Shown here: one piece after another, positions 1 to 9,190 of the stretch | Layout of the letters: each line of letters opens with the position of its first letter | Position numbering within the stretch: the stretch's first letter is position 1 | Origin: CADCVW01 sp035644935 | GTDB taxonomy: Bacteria > Pseudomonadota > Alphaproteobacteria > Sphingomonadales > Sphingomonadaceae | Direction of reading: 5' to 3' | Length of the DNA: 34,425 bases | Assembly (NCBI GenBank): GCA_035644935.1 | Contig: DASQNO010000037.1 | Coordinates: 1-34,425, forward strand | Translations under genes and position numbers: made by a program | The notes under the pieces: model-generated | What the model saw: only the letters and a program-made list of their open reading frames with translations | What the model was told of the DNA's origin: nothing | The model's database searches: none

Positions 1-382
1 GCCACGTATTGGCGATGAAGGCCGTTCCCAGGCCCGATATGTTGTTGACCGCGGGAACCTTGCACAGCCGCGCGGCGAGCGAGCCGTAGACGTTGGGCTT
101 CACCGTATAGCCAAGAAAGCAGGCGGGGCGCTCCGCAAGAAGCAGACGGCGAAATGCCAGCAGGGTGGCGAGGTCGCGCGCAGGCGACACGCCTTTGCTG
201 TCGATCGGCACGGGCGCAAAGCGCGCGCCGAGCGCTTTTAGAGCCGTCTCCGCCTTAGCGTCGGGCGGCGCGGCCGCCACGACGGCGTACCCGTTCGCGA
301 TCAGTCCGGCGATAAGGCCGGAGCGGAAATTGACGAGGTTCCAGGCCGCGTTGGCCGCGATAACAACCACTTGCCTTTGCAT
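1..382 (-). CDS. Glycosyltransferase family 4, N-terminal part (runs off window)
   Basis: This is the first 127 codons of a gene that continues past the left edge. It starts at an ATG read leftward from 382 (MQRQVVVIAANAAWN). The fragment is a GT-B N-terminal domain: a beta-strand, then NFRSGLI, and further on the block GYTVKPNVYG followed by NNISGLGTAFI. That block is typical of GT4 enzymes of polysaccharide clusters (WcaL/PglA-like), which transfer a sugar from a nucleotide donor to a lipid-linked glycan on the cytoplasmic face of the inner membrane. It lies 7 bp downstream of the EpsG-like polymerase gene on the same strand, so the two are probably co-transcribed. The C-terminal donor-binding domain is outside the window, so donor and acceptor cannot be judged. 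Confidence 0.85.
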   Translation of the reverse strand, partial: MQRQVVVIAANAAWNLVNFRSGLIAGLIANGYAVVAAAPPDAKAETALKALGARFAPVPIDSKGVSPARDLATLLAFRRLLLAERPACFLGYTVKPNVYGSLAARLCKVPAVNNISGLGTAFIANTW

Positions 383-389
383 GACCGGC

Positions 390-1448
390 TTAGGCCAAAG
401 GTTGGAAGCGATACGGGACCCAGCTGCTGGAATGCGTTGCGTAGTTGAGCCAGATGAACATCACCGCGGCATAGTAGGTGATCACGGAGAACGTGAGTAA
501 CCGCCGCCCCTGCACGTTGGTGGTGCACACCGACGCCAGGTTCCCGAAGACAAAGAGCTGTATCGGAATGCAGTACAGCCCGATGCGATCCAAGGCCGTC
601 GTCGCCGGAGAATTCAGCACGAGAAGCACAAGGAACAAGGACAACAATGAAATGAGCGCCCACCATGCGCGCCCCGTATCCGTCGTCGAAAAACGTTTTC
701 GCAAGAGGAGGAACAGAACGGCCGGAACAGCATTCATCGCCAGCCGAACAAGAGCACCCGACGAGTCGTACTCGGCCTCGACATAGTTCGTGTAGAGTCG
801 GTCCATCCTGGGTGCGAGAAGCAATACGTACAGGATTGCCCCCGCGATCGCCACGGGGACGAACGCCAATGGCTGCTTGCGAACGATTACCAGTGCGGCG
901 ATCGGCAAGATCGCCAGCGACGATACATGGAATATCACTGCCAAAGCGAACCACTTGCTGAAGTGAAACCAGCGACTTTGTTCGAAGTGCAGGATGGCTA
1001 GTAGAATGAAGCCGATCGCGGCTCCTTGGCGGACATACCCCATCCCCACAACGATGATCAGGTATGGCACCGCCGCCGTGAGGGCGAGCCACGGATCCGG
1101 CATGGGCTTGATGAAGCGCCAGATCCCGTAGATCAGAACCGCGCCGCAAAAACTACTCGGACCGATGGACCCGAAGCCCAGGCGCGTGAACGCCCACGTC
1201 ACTATCTGAAAGCCAGGGTCTCCATGCTCGAGCGACGTGCTGAGCTTTTCATGACGTACGTACTCGACGATCTCCTCGTATGCGAACCAATCGCCGCCGA
1301 CCTCGTAACGCGCGCCCACCAAGACGACGAAAGCGAACAGCAGCAAGCCAAGCCCAACCTGCTGGCGCCGCAACCCACCGGGGCTCCGGGGATCGCCGAG
1401 AAAGGCCGACAGCGCGGGCACCGCGAACATCGCCCAATAAACAAGCAT
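390..1448 (-). CDS. EpsG/Wzy-like polysaccharide polymerase, multi-pass membrane protein
   Basis: The product is a 352-residue integral membrane protein with about nine to ten hydrophobic segments. Near the N terminus it has the VGARYEVGGDWFAYEE stretch characteristic of EpsG-family proteins (consensus R-x-x-x-G-x-D-x-x-x-Y). These are Wzy-like proteins thought to polymerise lipid-linked repeat units on the periplasmic side of the inner membrane. The polar loop GDPGFQIVTWAFTRLGFG also fits the family. The ATG at 1448 gives an immediate hydrophobic segment (MLVYWAMFAVPALSAFLG). It is transcribed away from rmlA and followed after 7 bp by a GT4 gene. Polymerase function is inferred from family and context; the fold assignment is firmer than the exact reaction. 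Confidence 0.8.
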   Translation of the reverse strand: MLVYWAMFAVPALSAFLGDPRSPGGLRRQQVGLGLLLFAFVVLVGARYEVGGDWFAYEEIVEYVRHEKLSTSLEHGDPGFQIVTWAFTRLGFGSIGPSSFCGAVLIYGIWRFIKPMPDPWLALTAAVPYLIIVVGMGYVRQGAAIGFILLAILHFEQSRWFHFSKWFALAVIFHVSSLAILPIAALVIVRKQPLAFVPVAIAGAILYVLLLAPRMDRLYTNYVEAEYDSSGALVRLAMNAVPAVLFLLLRKRFSTTDTGRAWWALISLLSLFLVLLVLNSPATTALDRIGLYCIPIQLFVFGNLASVCTTNVQGRRLLTFSVITYYAAVMFIWLNYATHSSSWVPYRFQPLA

Positions 1449-1750
1449 GAAGTGGAGACCTACCGTGGGGGCGCAAAGGCCTGGATCGGCTCCCCTCTAA
1501 CGGAAGCGTGCCAGCCAGAGCAATGTCGGTGTGCCCGCCCGGGGAGCTTCCGGTCATCACCGCAGCGACCTCCAGCGGCCCTCCACGCCGTTCGATCGCC
1601 TGTTCCCGCGTGGCATTTTGCGCTTGAGTCGAACGCGGTCCTGCAGCACGGGTGACTCGCCGGGCGTCGGATCGCGCGGTACTTCGGCGTGGCTTTGCGG
1701 TATGGGATCAGCCCTGACCGCCCCCCTTTCGTGCGAATATTGGAGTGACA
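1449..1750. other. Divergent intergenic region between the EpsG-like gene and rmlA
   Basis: About 300 bp separate two divergently read genes, so promoters for both must lie here. No convincing ORF with a ribosome-binding site, strong inverted repeat or recognisable operator was seen. The only clear element is the GGAG Shine-Dalgarno at 1742-1745, five bases before the rmlA ATG. Confidence 0.4.
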
Positions 1751-2632
1751 ATGAAGGGGATTGTTCTTGCCGGCGGCAGCGGCACGCGCCTCTACCCGGC
1801 GACCTTGGCGGTGTCCAAGCAGTTACTCCCGATTTTCGACAAGCCGATGATCTACTATCCGATCGGCGTGCTCATGCTGTCGGGAATTCGGGACATCCTG
1901 ATCATCTCTACGCCGCTGGATCTGCCGCGGTTCCATGCCTTGCTTGGCGACGGCTCGGACTATGGTGTGCGTTTCAGCTATGCCGAGCAGGCGACCCCGA
2001 ATGGCCTTGCCGAAGCCTTCATCATCGGACGCGAATTCGTAGGGGACGAAAGTGTCGCGCTGGTTCTGGGCGACAACATCTTTCATGGTGCCGGCCTATC
2101 CGCCAATTGTGTGGAGGCAGCAACGCAGACGTCCGGCGCCACCGTGTTCGCCTATCAGGTGGACGATCCGGATCGTTACGGCGTTGTCGATTTCGATCGC
2201 GTCACGCGCCAGGCGATCAGCATCGAAGAAAAGCCGGCACTCCCGAAATCCAATTGGGCGGTGACCGGACTCTACTACTACGACAACGACGTGCTCAGCA
2301 TCGCATCGTCGATAAAGCCGTCTTCCCGAGGCGAACTGGAGATCACGGACGTCAACCGCGTCTATCTCGAGCGTGGAACGCTTCGCGTGACGCAACTGGG
2401 GCGAGGCTACGCCTGGCTGGACACGGGAACCCACGAAAGCCTGCACGAAGCGTCGTCGTTCGTGCGAACGATCGAACACCGACAGGGCATCAAGATCATG
2501 TGCCTGGAGGAAATCGGCCTGGAACGCGGCTACTTGACGCCGGGCGAGGTGATGTCCCGCGCCGCCAAGCTAGGCAAAACGGAGTACGCCGCCTATTTGC
2601 GGCGCCGCGCCGCCGAACATCAACATGGTTGA
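1751..2632 (+). CDS. rmlA: Glucose-1-phosphate thymidylyltransferase RmlA
   Basis: RmlA makes dTDP-glucose from glucose-1-phosphate and dTTP, the first step of dTDP-L-rhamnose synthesis in the cytosol. The 293-residue length is standard. Visible motifs are the nucleotidyltransferase signature GGSGTRLYP (residues 8-16), KQLLPIFDKPMIYYP, the metal-binding LGDNIFHG, EEKP and LDTGTHESL. An in-frame GTG lies six bases upstream at 1745, but the ATG at 1751 has a GGAG five bases before it and gives the canonical N terminus MKGIVLAGG, so I chose it. It is the first gene of rmlA-rmlC-rmlB-rmlD and overlaps rmlC by 8 bp, indicating translational coupling. Confidence 0.97.
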   Translation: MKGIVLAGGSGTRLYPATLAVSKQLLPIFDKPMIYYPIGVLMLSGIRDILIISTPLDLPRFHALLGDGSDYGVRFSYAEQATPNGLAEAFIIGREFVGDESVALVLGDNIFHGAGLSANCVEAATQTSGATVFAYQVDDPDRYGVVDFDRVTRQAISIEEKPALPKSNWAVTGLYYYDNDVLSIASSIKPSSRGELEITDVNRVYLERGTLRVTQLGRGYAWLDTGTHESLHEASSFVRTIEHRQGIKIMCLEEIGLERGYLTPGEVMSRAAKLGKTEYAAYLRRRAAEHQHG

Positions 2633-3188
2633 AGTCAGGCGCCTTGGCTTGGGCGAAGTCGTGGAACTGACATCTCCCCGTTTTGGAGACGCACGAGGCT
2701 TCTTTCAGGAAAGCTGGAGCCGTCGTGCATTCGCCGAGGCCGGTTACGATCTCGATTTCGTGCAGGACAACCATAGCTACTCAGCCTCGCGAGCCGTGTT
2801 ACGTGGCCTTCACTACCAGACGCCGCCGTTCGCCCAGGACAAGCTCTTGCGAGTAACGCGCGGGTCGGTGTTCGACGTTGCGGTCGATATCAGGCGAGGC
2901 TCCAAAGACTTCGGCCGCTGGGTGGGCGTCGTATTGTCCGCCGAGGCCGGTAACCAGGTGCTGGTGCCGCGGGGGTATGCGCACGGCTTCCTTACCTTGG
3001 AAGAGCATACGGAAGTTCAGTACAAGGTTACGGCACCCTACGACCCACGTCATGACCGCGCGATCCGCTATGACGATCCTGCTATCGGCGTGGCATGGCC
3101 GTTGACCGGGGATGCTTTGATTTTATCCGACAAGGATCGGCGCGCGCCTTCACTCGCCGATGCCGATCTGGAGCATGACTGGTCGTGA
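2625..3188 (+). CDS. rmlC: dTDP-4-dehydrorhamnose 3,5-epimerase RmlC
   Basis: RmlC epimerises C3 and C5 of dTDP-4-keto-6-deoxyglucose, the third step of the rhamnose pathway. The 187-residue cupin has the expected active-site features: GLHYQ with catalytic His63, the VPRGYAHGFLTL strand, VQYKV with the conserved Tyr (about 133), and Asp169 in LSDKD. The N-terminal FGDARGFFQESW is also a family hallmark. The gene overlaps the end of rmlA by 8 bp and the start of rmlB by 4 bp (GTGA), so it belongs to one tightly packed operon. Confidence 0.96.
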   Translation: MVEVRRLGLGEVVELTSPRFGDARGFFQESWSRRAFAEAGYDLDFVQDNHSYSASRAVLRGLHYQTPPFAQDKLLRVTRGSVFDVAVDIRRGSKDFGRWVGVVLSAEAGNQVLVPRGYAHGFLTLEEHTEVQYKVTAPYDPRHDRAIRYDDPAIGVAWPLTGDALILSDKDRRAPSLADADLEHDWS

Positions 3189-4258
3189 CGGACGGACGTG
3201 AACGCATTCTTGTCACGGGCGGCGCGGGTTTCATCGGCAGCGCCGTCTGCCGCCACCTGGTAGCGACGGGCCGATACGATGTCGTCAACGTGGACAAGTT
3301 GACCTATTCCGGCAATCTCCGTTCGTTGGCGGACATCGAGAACAGCGGTTCCTACGCGTTCTACCGCGAAGACATCTGCAACGATGCCGCGATCGGACGA
3401 ATCCTGCGCGACGAGCGCATCGACAGGATCATGCATCTGGCGGCGGAAAGCCATGTCGACCGGTCGATTGACGCTCCGGGTGTGTTCGTCGAAACCAACG
3501 TGATCGGGACGTTCCGGCTGCTGGTCGCAGCGCTTGGCTACTGGCGGGAACTCACGGGCGCGGCAAAGGCGCGCTTTCGTTTTCACCACATTTCCACCGA
3601 CGAGGTCTTCGGTGACCTCCCGTTCGATTCAGGCGTGTTCACGGAGGAGACGCCGTACGCACCCTCGTCCCCGTACTCAGCATCGAAAGCGGCCTCCGAC
3701 CATTTCGTGCGCGCTTGGCACGAGACTTACGGGCTGCCGGTCGTGCTTTCGAATTGTTCGAACAATTACGGCCCCTATCACTTTCCCGAGAAACTGGTGC
3801 CGCTGGTCGTTCTGAACGCGCTGGAGTGCAAGCCCCTGCCCGTCTACGGCCGCGGCGAAAATGTTCGCGACTGGCTCTACGTGGACGACCATGCGCGCGC
3901 ACTTGAGCGGGTCATGGTCGAGGGCCGGGTGGGCGAGAGTTACAATATCGGCGGTCGCGCGGAGCGGACCAACTTGCAGGTGGTGGAGACCATCTGCGAC
4001 CTGCTGGACGATAAGCGGCCGCTGGACGGCAACCGCAGCCGCCGCGATCTGATCACCTTTGTCGCAGACCGGCCCGGCCACGACCGTCGCTACGCTATCG
4101 ATCCCTCGAAAATCGAGAGCGAGCTTGGTTGGCGCGCGCAAGAGAGCTTCGAGACCGGCCTGTCCGCTACGATCGACTGGTATCTGGCGAACGAGGATTG
4201 GTGGCGTCCCATCCGCGACGGCAGCTACGCCGGCGACCGCCTCGGCACCGCCGGATGA
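3185..4258 (+). CDS. rmlB: dTDP-glucose 4,6-dehydratase RmlB
   Basis: RmlB oxidises and dehydrates dTDP-glucose to dTDP-4-keto-6-deoxyglucose using bound NAD+. The 357-residue product is an extended short-chain dehydrogenase: the Rossmann motif TGGAGFIG is at residues 11-18, the Thr-Asp-Glu catalytic trio lies in ISTDEVFG (138-140), and the YxxxK pair is Tyr164/Lys168 in YSASK. The start is GTG, sharing a GTGA overlap with the rmlC stop. The stop in turn overlaps the rmlD ATG (ATGA), so translation of all four rml genes is coupled. Confidence 0.97.
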   Translation: MTDGRERILVTGGAGFIGSAVCRHLVATGRYDVVNVDKLTYSGNLRSLADIENSGSYAFYREDICNDAAIGRILRDERIDRIMHLAAESHVDRSIDAPGVFVETNVIGTFRLLVAALGYWRELTGAAKARFRFHHISTDEVFGDLPFDSGVFTEETPYAPSSPYSASKAASDHFVRAWHETYGLPVVLSNCSNNYGPYHFPEKLVPLVVLNALECKPLPVYGRGENVRDWLYVDDHARALERVMVEGRVGESYNIGGRAERTNLQVVETICDLLDDKRPLDGNRSRRDLITFVADRPGHDRRYAIDPSKIESELGWRAQESFETGLSATIDWYLANEDWWRPIRDGSYAGDRLGTAG

Positions 4259-5142
4259 GGGTGCTGGTCACCGGTCGCGAAGGACAACTCGTCCAAAGCC
4301 TTCGCGAGCGAGCGGCGCACTGGCCGGACCTGACGATCGTCGCCGCCGGCCGACCGGAACTGGACCTGGAAAAACCCGACACGATCGCGGCGGCGGTCAC
4401 GGCGGCATCGCCGGACCTCGTCATAAACGCCGCCGCCTATACCGCGGTCGACCAGGCCGAAGACGACGGCGATCGCGCCTTTCGCATCAACGCAACCGCG
4501 GCCGGCGAACTCGCCGCCGCGTCGGATGCGCTGGCTATCCCGTTCGTTCAGGTCTCGACCGACTACGTCTTCGACGGCATGGCCGGGAAACCCTATTCGG
4601 AAGACGATACGGTCGCTCCACTCGGCGTTTACGGCCGCACCAAGCTGGCAGGCGAGCAACTGGTGCGCGTGTCCAACCGCCGGCACGTCATCGTGCGCAC
4701 CTCATGGGTTTACAGTCCGTTCGGCAAGAACTTCGTGAAAACGATGGTGAACGCCGCCCGCGACCGCGACGAGATGAAGGTCGTCGGCGATCAGTGGGGG
4801 AGCCCGACGTCGGCGCTCGATCTGGCTGACGGACTGCTGACGCTCGCATCGGGTGTTGCTGCAGGTCGGAAAACCGGTTTCGGCGAGACCTATCACCTCG
4901 CCGGCAGCGGATCGGCCAATTGGCACCAGCTTGCCCAGCAAATCTTCGCGACGTGCGCGCAGGCCGGCGCACCGTCCGCTACGGCGACGGCCATAAGCAC
5001 GGCGGAGTGGCCGACCAGAGCCGCCCGGCCGCGTTATTCCGTTCTCGACAGCAGCCGCTTCGCCACCGACTTCGGCTTCCGAATGCCCGACTGGCGAAGT
5101 TCGGTCGAGTCCGTGGTGACCCGGCTGGTCACGCGAAGCTAA
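4255..5142 (+). CDS. rmlD: dTDP-4-dehydrorhamnose reductase RmlD
   Basis: RmlD carries out the last step to dTDP-L-rhamnose, an NAD(P)H-dependent reduction. The 295-residue protein begins MRVLVTGREGQLVQSL, has NAAAYTAVDQAE, STDYVFDG (101-108) and the YxxxK pair in YGRTK (Tyr126/Lys130), all typical of RmlD. A longer reading frame extends upstream to 4129, but that stretch lies inside rmlB and the ATGA overlap at 4255 gives the canonical N terminus. Together with rmlA, rmlC and rmlB it shows that the polysaccharide made here probably contains L-rhamnose. Confidence 0.96.
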   Translation: MRVLVTGREGQLVQSLRERAAHWPDLTIVAAGRPELDLEKPDTIAAAVTAASPDLVINAAAYTAVDQAEDDGDRAFRINATAAGELAAASDALAIPFVQVSTDYVFDGMAGKPYSEDDTVAPLGVYGRTKLAGEQLVRVSNRRHVIVRTSWVYSPFGKNFVKTMVNAARDRDEMKVVGDQWGSPTSALDLADGLLTLASGVAAGRKTGFGETYHLAGSGSANWHQLAQQIFATCAQAGAPSATATAISTAEWPTRAARPRYSVLDSSRFATDFGFRMPDWRSSVESVVTRLVTRS

Positions 5143-5152
5143 ACGTTCGAAC

Positions 5153-6217
5153 GTGAAGGTTCTGGCGTTCACCAAGTACGGAAGTCTCGCCGCCAGCACG
5201 CGGCAGCGGGTGTTGCAGTACGTTCCGTATCTGGAACAAGCGGGCATGACGGTCGAAAGTCACGCCCTGCTGGACAATGACTATGTGCAGAGCCTCGCGA
5301 CTGGAAAGCCTTACTCGAAGACACGCGTGATACGCTCCTACGTGAACAGGCTGCAGCATTTGATGCGCCACGGCGACGCCGACGTGCTCTGGGTATATGC
5401 CGAACTGTTCCCGTATCTTCCGGCGTGGTTCGAACGCTTAGCCTTTCGTCAAGGCAAGCCCGTCGTCTACGACTTCGATGACGCATTCTTTCATCAATAC
5501 GACGCCAACCCGAACCCCGCGGTGCGGCGCGCTCTTGCAGGCAAGCTAGAGCCGTTGCTCCGTGGCGCCGCCGCCTGTTGCTGCGGCAACGCTTATCTTC
5601 GGGACTATGCGTCCCGATTTTGCGAACGGACGTTGATCGTGCCGACGGCCGTCGACTCCGACAGATATCGGCCAAGTCCGCGGGCGGCGGATCGGCAGGT
5701 CACCATCGGCTGGATCGGCTCGCCCTCCACCTTCGGCTACCTGGATTTCCTGATCCCGCTCCTCCGGGAACTGGTCTCAACTCACGATGTTCGAATTCAC
5801 GTGGTCGGAGCGGGAGCGGCCGGCGCCGGGACGTCGTTCCCCGGATTGAAATTGATCGACTGGACCGAAGCTTCGGAAGTCGAGTCGATCCAGAAGATGG
5901 ACATCGGCATCATGCCGCTGCCCGACGAACTATGGGCCAGGGGCAAAAGCGGCTACAAACTTATCCAGTACATGGCCTGCGGATTGCCCGTGGTCGCCTC
6001 GCCCGTCGGGGTGAATGGGTCGATGGTCGAGCACGGCTTCAATGGTTACCTGGCCCGGACCCCGGAAGAGTGGCGCGTTGCGCTGCTGCTGTTGCTCGAG
6101 GACAAGGATCGACGACGAAGAATGGGCGTGAACGGCCGGGAACGCTTCGTCGAACGCTACTCGCTGCGATCGCAGGCACCGAGGATCGTGGAGCTATTCA
6201 GCGCGGTAGGGCGATAA
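5153..6217 (+). CDS. Glycosyltransferase family 4
   Basis: The 354-residue GT-B fold enzyme starts at a GTG 10 bp after rmlD and is probably the last gene of the rml operon. The N-terminal half carries LAASTRQRVLQYVPYL and VYDFDDAFFHQYD. The C-terminal half has WIGSPSTFGYLDFL and the donor-site region GIMPLPDELWARGKSGYKLIQYMACGLPVV, with a Lys and Gly arrangement usual for GT4 members of EPS clusters. It likely adds one sugar to the lipid-linked repeat unit. Coupling to the rml genes makes a rhamnosyl donor tempting, but specificity cannot be read from the sequence. Confidence 0.88.
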   Translation: MKVLAFTKYGSLAASTRQRVLQYVPYLEQAGMTVESHALLDNDYVQSLATGKPYSKTRVIRSYVNRLQHLMRHGDADVLWVYAELFPYLPAWFERLAFRQGKPVVYDFDDAFFHQYDANPNPAVRRALAGKLEPLLRGAAACCCGNAYLRDYASRFCERTLIVPTAVDSDRYRPSPRAADRQVTIGWIGSPSTFGYLDFLIPLLRELVSTHDVRIHVVGAGAAGAGTSFPGLKLIDWTEASEVESIQKMDIGIMPLPDELWARGKSGYKLIQYMACGLPVVASPVGVNGSMVEHGFNGYLARTPEEWRVALLLLLEDKDRRRRMGVNGRERFVERYSLRSQAPRIVELFSAVGR

Positions 6218-6397
6218 AGCTTGGTTGCGTGCGTATGCGGGCTGACGAGCGATGCTCGAGACCACCCAAGACTCTGACGTGGTTGAGCAGCACGGGGTGG
6301 CGGGGCGGCTCGCGATCGCGCGAATTTGCCACATGGATTTGATGGCCAAGGACTCTGTCCCGTGGGCTGCGTGCCGCTGAGAGAGGTGCGCGTCCTG

Positions 6398-7906
6398 CTA
6401 TTCCGCATCGTGATCTTGCCTCGGGCTCCCCAACTTACCTGACATTCGGCGGGAACGGATTCGGGAAAGCGAGCGGATCCCAAGCTCAAGATATTCGACG
6501 ATTTTCCGAGGTGGGTTTCGCATGCCCAGCGTGATCAGAATGCTTAGCAGTCCAACATGGATCAACCACCTCTCCGGTGCGTCCGTCGGGAGCGAAACAG
6601 CGGTCACGACGGCGATCGCAAGCAACAATCCCTGCCCAAGCAGCGTCTTAATCGCGCTTCGGGATATTCCGGTCAGGGTGAACAGGATCACCGCGTCAGC
6701 CGTCACGCGCATGGACCATGCAATCGCCGCCCCGTTTATGCCCGCCACTCGGAGCCCGATGTAAAGGAACGCGACGTAAGGAATAAGCTCCGCCAGGTGC
6801 GCTTTGGCCAGCAAGTCGGGCCGACGCTCGGCTTGCAGCTGAGCGAAGGGAAGCCTTGCGAGGCCGTTTGCCCAGAAGCCGAACAACAGGATGTAGGCAA
6901 CGGGAGAAACCTCGGACGCGGTCCGCGCACCGAGCCAGAGCGGAAGCAGAAGCCCCGCCGCCACCATGGACAGAAGTGTCGCCGGCGCAAGAACGAAGGC
7001 AAGGACTTGCAAGCTTTCATCGCCCAAAGCTCTGGCCTCGCCCGCTCCTGCGGCGGCCAGTCTGGGAAACAAAGCCGTCGCGAGAGCCGCGGGCACGACG
7101 GCCAGTTGCGATACCAGGTTGAACGGGATGACGTACAGCGCCACCGCGGCCGAACTGATCATGACGCCGATCGCGAAGCGGTCCCAGAAAGTTAGGATCG
7201 GCCCGATCACGCTGCTGATCGTGGTCCATCCTCCGAAGCGGAGCAGTTGCCCCATCTCGGTGCGCACCAGGCCGCCGGGCCTTTGAACCGGCACCGCTCC
7301 AATGCATACCGCAGCAAGAAGGCAGATCGCGATCGCCCGCCCGAGCAACGATGCCGCAAGCAGATGGGAGAGCTCGGGTCCAAAGACCAAAGCGGCACCC
7401 AATGGCAGGACGGATGTCGCGATCGTTCCGACGCTGTTGGCCAGGTTGACCTTCAGAAACTCGCGCCTCCCTTCCAAAGCGCCCACGAGCAGACCATTCA
7501 GAATCCCGAACGGCGTGGCGGCGACGAGCCACGGTAAGGCGCCGATGAACTCCGCCCTAAGAGCGGGATTGTTCACGTTCAGCAGACGGAGCCCGAAATA
7601 GCCCGCAGGCGCGACCAAGGCCATGGCGACGAGAGACAAGCCTCCCGAAAGGATCAGCGAGGTCCAGAAGATGCGGCTGCGTTCGTGGCCGGACGCGTCG
7701 GCCAGCGTCGCTATCTTCTGTGCCGTTGCTCGGCCCAGGCCGAGGTCGAACAGGTTGAAATAGCCTAGAAGAAGCCAGCAGATCGCGAGCACGCCGTAGC
7801 GGTCGGTGCCAACCATCGAGAGGTAGATCGGCACGGTGATCAGCGACACCGCCAGCGGAACCGCCGCCCCGGCGAAATTATAGCTTGTGTGCCGAGCAAT
7901 GCTCAC
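6398..7906 (-). CDS. Wzx-like oligosaccharide flippase (MOP/MATE superfamily)
   Basis: This is a 502-residue membrane protein with about 12-14 hydrophobic segments, beginning SIARHTSYNFAGAAVPLAVSLITVPIYL. That is the usual opening of polysaccharide-biosynthesis flippases that move undecaprenyl-linked repeat units to the periplasmic leaflet. Internal features such as YFNLFDLGLGRATAQKIA and FAIGVMISSAAVALYVIPFNL are family-typical. The start is a GTG at 7906 with a GTGAGG Shine-Dalgarno just upstream. It follows the GT2 gene on the same strand with a gap of about 48 bp and is convergent with the GT4 at 5153-6217. With the EpsG-like polymerase it argues for Wzx/Wzy-dependent assembly. Confidence 0.9.
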   Translation of the reverse strand: MSIARHTSYNFAGAAVPLAVSLITVPIYLSMVGTDRYGVLAICWLLLGYFNLFDLGLGRATAQKIATLADASGHERSRIFWTSLILSGGLSLVAMALVAPAGYFGLRLLNVNNPALRAEFIGALPWLVAATPFGILNGLLVGALEGRREFLKVNLANSVGTIATSVLPLGAALVFGPELSHLLAASLLGRAIAICLLAAVCIGAVPVQRPGGLVRTEMGQLLRFGGWTTISSVIGPILTFWDRFAIGVMISSAAVALYVIPFNLVSQLAVVPAALATALFPRLAAAGAGEARALGDESLQVLAFVLAPATLLSMVAAGLLLPLWLGARTASEVSPVAYILLFGFWANGLARLPFAQLQAERRPDLLAKAHLAELIPYVAFLYIGLRVAGINGAAIAWSMRVTADAVILFTLTGISRSAIKTLLGQGLLLAIAVVTAVSLPTDAPERWLIHVGLLSILITLGMRNPPRKIVEYLELGIRSLSRIRSRRMSGKLGSPRQDHDAE

Positions 7907-7954
7907 GGCCTCACCGCCCGCAACATGCAGGGAGATTCAAACGGGCGTTGCACG

Positions 7955-8917
7955 TTACCGCACCAAGTCGCGGGCGGCGCTCTTCAGCCCGCTGAAATGA
8001 CGATAGCCGCCGCTTGCCAGCAACCTGACGACGAGCGGCACGCGTTGCAGCAGGCTCGCCGAACGGATGCGGGTCCGCAGTTCCAGCGCGTCCCCTCGCG
8101 ACTGCAATTCGCCAAGTGCCTCCTCGATCGCCGCCGGCTCGACGATGCCGAGCAACTGCTCGCGACGCTGGTTGATCCGGTCCCGAAAGACCGTCACGTT
8201 GCCGATTTGGCGGGACCACAGATCGCGATGATCCTCGCCCAGGTCCTGCGCATGGTAGTCGCGGCGCGAGACGTCCCGCGTTTCGAAGGCAAGCGACTGG
8301 GAGGCGTTACCTCCATGTCTTCGATAATATTGCAGCGGACGATCGATCACCGCACGCACCTTCAACAGCACCGCCAAGCTGTTGATCCACAAGTCGTAGT
8401 TGAATGTATCGCCAGGGACGGGAAGGATGAACTGCAGCCAGCTGCGACGAAACGACAAACAGCACCCATTCCCGAACGCGGCGTCCGTACCGAAGGCCTT
8501 CCGGAAATTGTGCAGAGTCGTGAAGCTCGAGGGGTTGAGTTCGCCATCGGTGATGATCTGATCGTTTGCGATCAGTTGCAGCCGGGGATTCTCTGCGAAC
8601 CTGTTGGCGACCGTCGCAATCTTGTCCGGGAACCACGCGTCGTCCTGATCGGACAGGAGCACCACATCACCCGTGCACATCGCCAACGCCCGGTCGAAGT
8701 TGCGATCGACACCGACGTTCGCGAGATTGCGCACCATCCGGACCTCGAAAGGCGCGCGCGCGCCGAAGGCCTCGATCAACTCGGGCGTTCCGTCCGTTGA
8801 TCGGTCGTCGCTGACCACCAGTTCGTCCGGCAGACGCGTTTGCGCGAGAAAGCTGTCGAGCTGTTGCGGCAGATGTTTGGCCCCGTTGTAAGTGGCCATG
8901 CAAATTGAGAGCTTCAC
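7955..8917 (-). CDS. Glycosyltransferase family 2
   Basis: The 320-residue GT-A enzyme opens with KLSICMATYNGAKHL and continues with DELVVSDDRSTDGT and the metal/donor motif DVVLLSDQDDAWFPDKI. These blocks are characteristic of inverting GT2 transferases that act on lipid-linked O-antigen or EPS units, many of them rhamnosyl- or glucosyltransferases. The frame is open for 16 more codons upstream (to 8965), but the GTG at 8917 is preceded by AGGGA at a good distance and begins right at the conserved N terminus, so I prefer it. It precedes the flippase gene on the same strand and is divergent from the GT4 at 9191. Confidence 0.9.
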   Translation of the reverse strand: MKLSICMATYNGAKHLPQQLDSFLAQTRLPDELVVSDDRSTDGTPELIEAFGARAPFEVRMVRNLANVGVDRNFDRALAMCTGDVVLLSDQDDAWFPDKIATVANRFAENPRLQLIANDQIITDGELNPSSFTTLHNFRKAFGTDAAFGNGCCLSFRRSWLQFILPVPGDTFNYDLWINSLAVLLKVRAVIDRPLQYYRRHGGNASQSLAFETRDVSRRDYHAQDLGEDHRDLWSRQIGNVTVFRDRINQRREQLLGIVEPAAIEEALGELQSRGDALELRTRIRSASLLQRVPLVVRLLASGGYRHFSGLKSAARDLVR

Positions 8918-9190
8918 CGCAAATCCCTGCCGACAGAACGTCGCCTCCGGACGCGCCCGGTTCAAAAGCGTTCCGTATCAGGGAAACACGGCGGGCGTCT
9001 GCAAAACTTTCAAGGGGCCGTGGCCCCTGGAGCTCTGTTCCGACCGCGACCGAGCGGCGTTGAGTCGAGATCTCTGCCGCAGGCATGCACAAGAGCTTGA
9101 GAACGGAACCGCGGCTTGCCGGTTGTGCGAATGTCGCTACGGCTCCCGCGGTTGCGAAGCAGGGTGGATCGCCGCCTTCGGCTGCCCCGA
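8918..9190. other. Divergent intergenic region with a GC-rich hairpin
   Basis: About 270 bp lie between the GT2 and GT4 genes and should hold promoters for both. A palindrome at 9013-9028 (arms AGGGGC and GCCCCT around CGTG) is the only clear structure. It has no T run, so it may be an operator or an RNA element rather than a terminator. No coding sequence was recognised. Confidence 0.35.

Noticed and set aside
4059..4829. Plus-strand 256-codon frame across the rmlB/rmlD junction
   Set aside because: Out-of-frame Arg-rich shadow of two well-supported overlapping rml genes.
6246..6258. Small hairpin (CGAGC-GAT-GCTCG) between the convergent GT4 and flippase genes
   Set aside because: Only five base pairs with a three-base loop and no T run on either strand; not enough to call a terminator.
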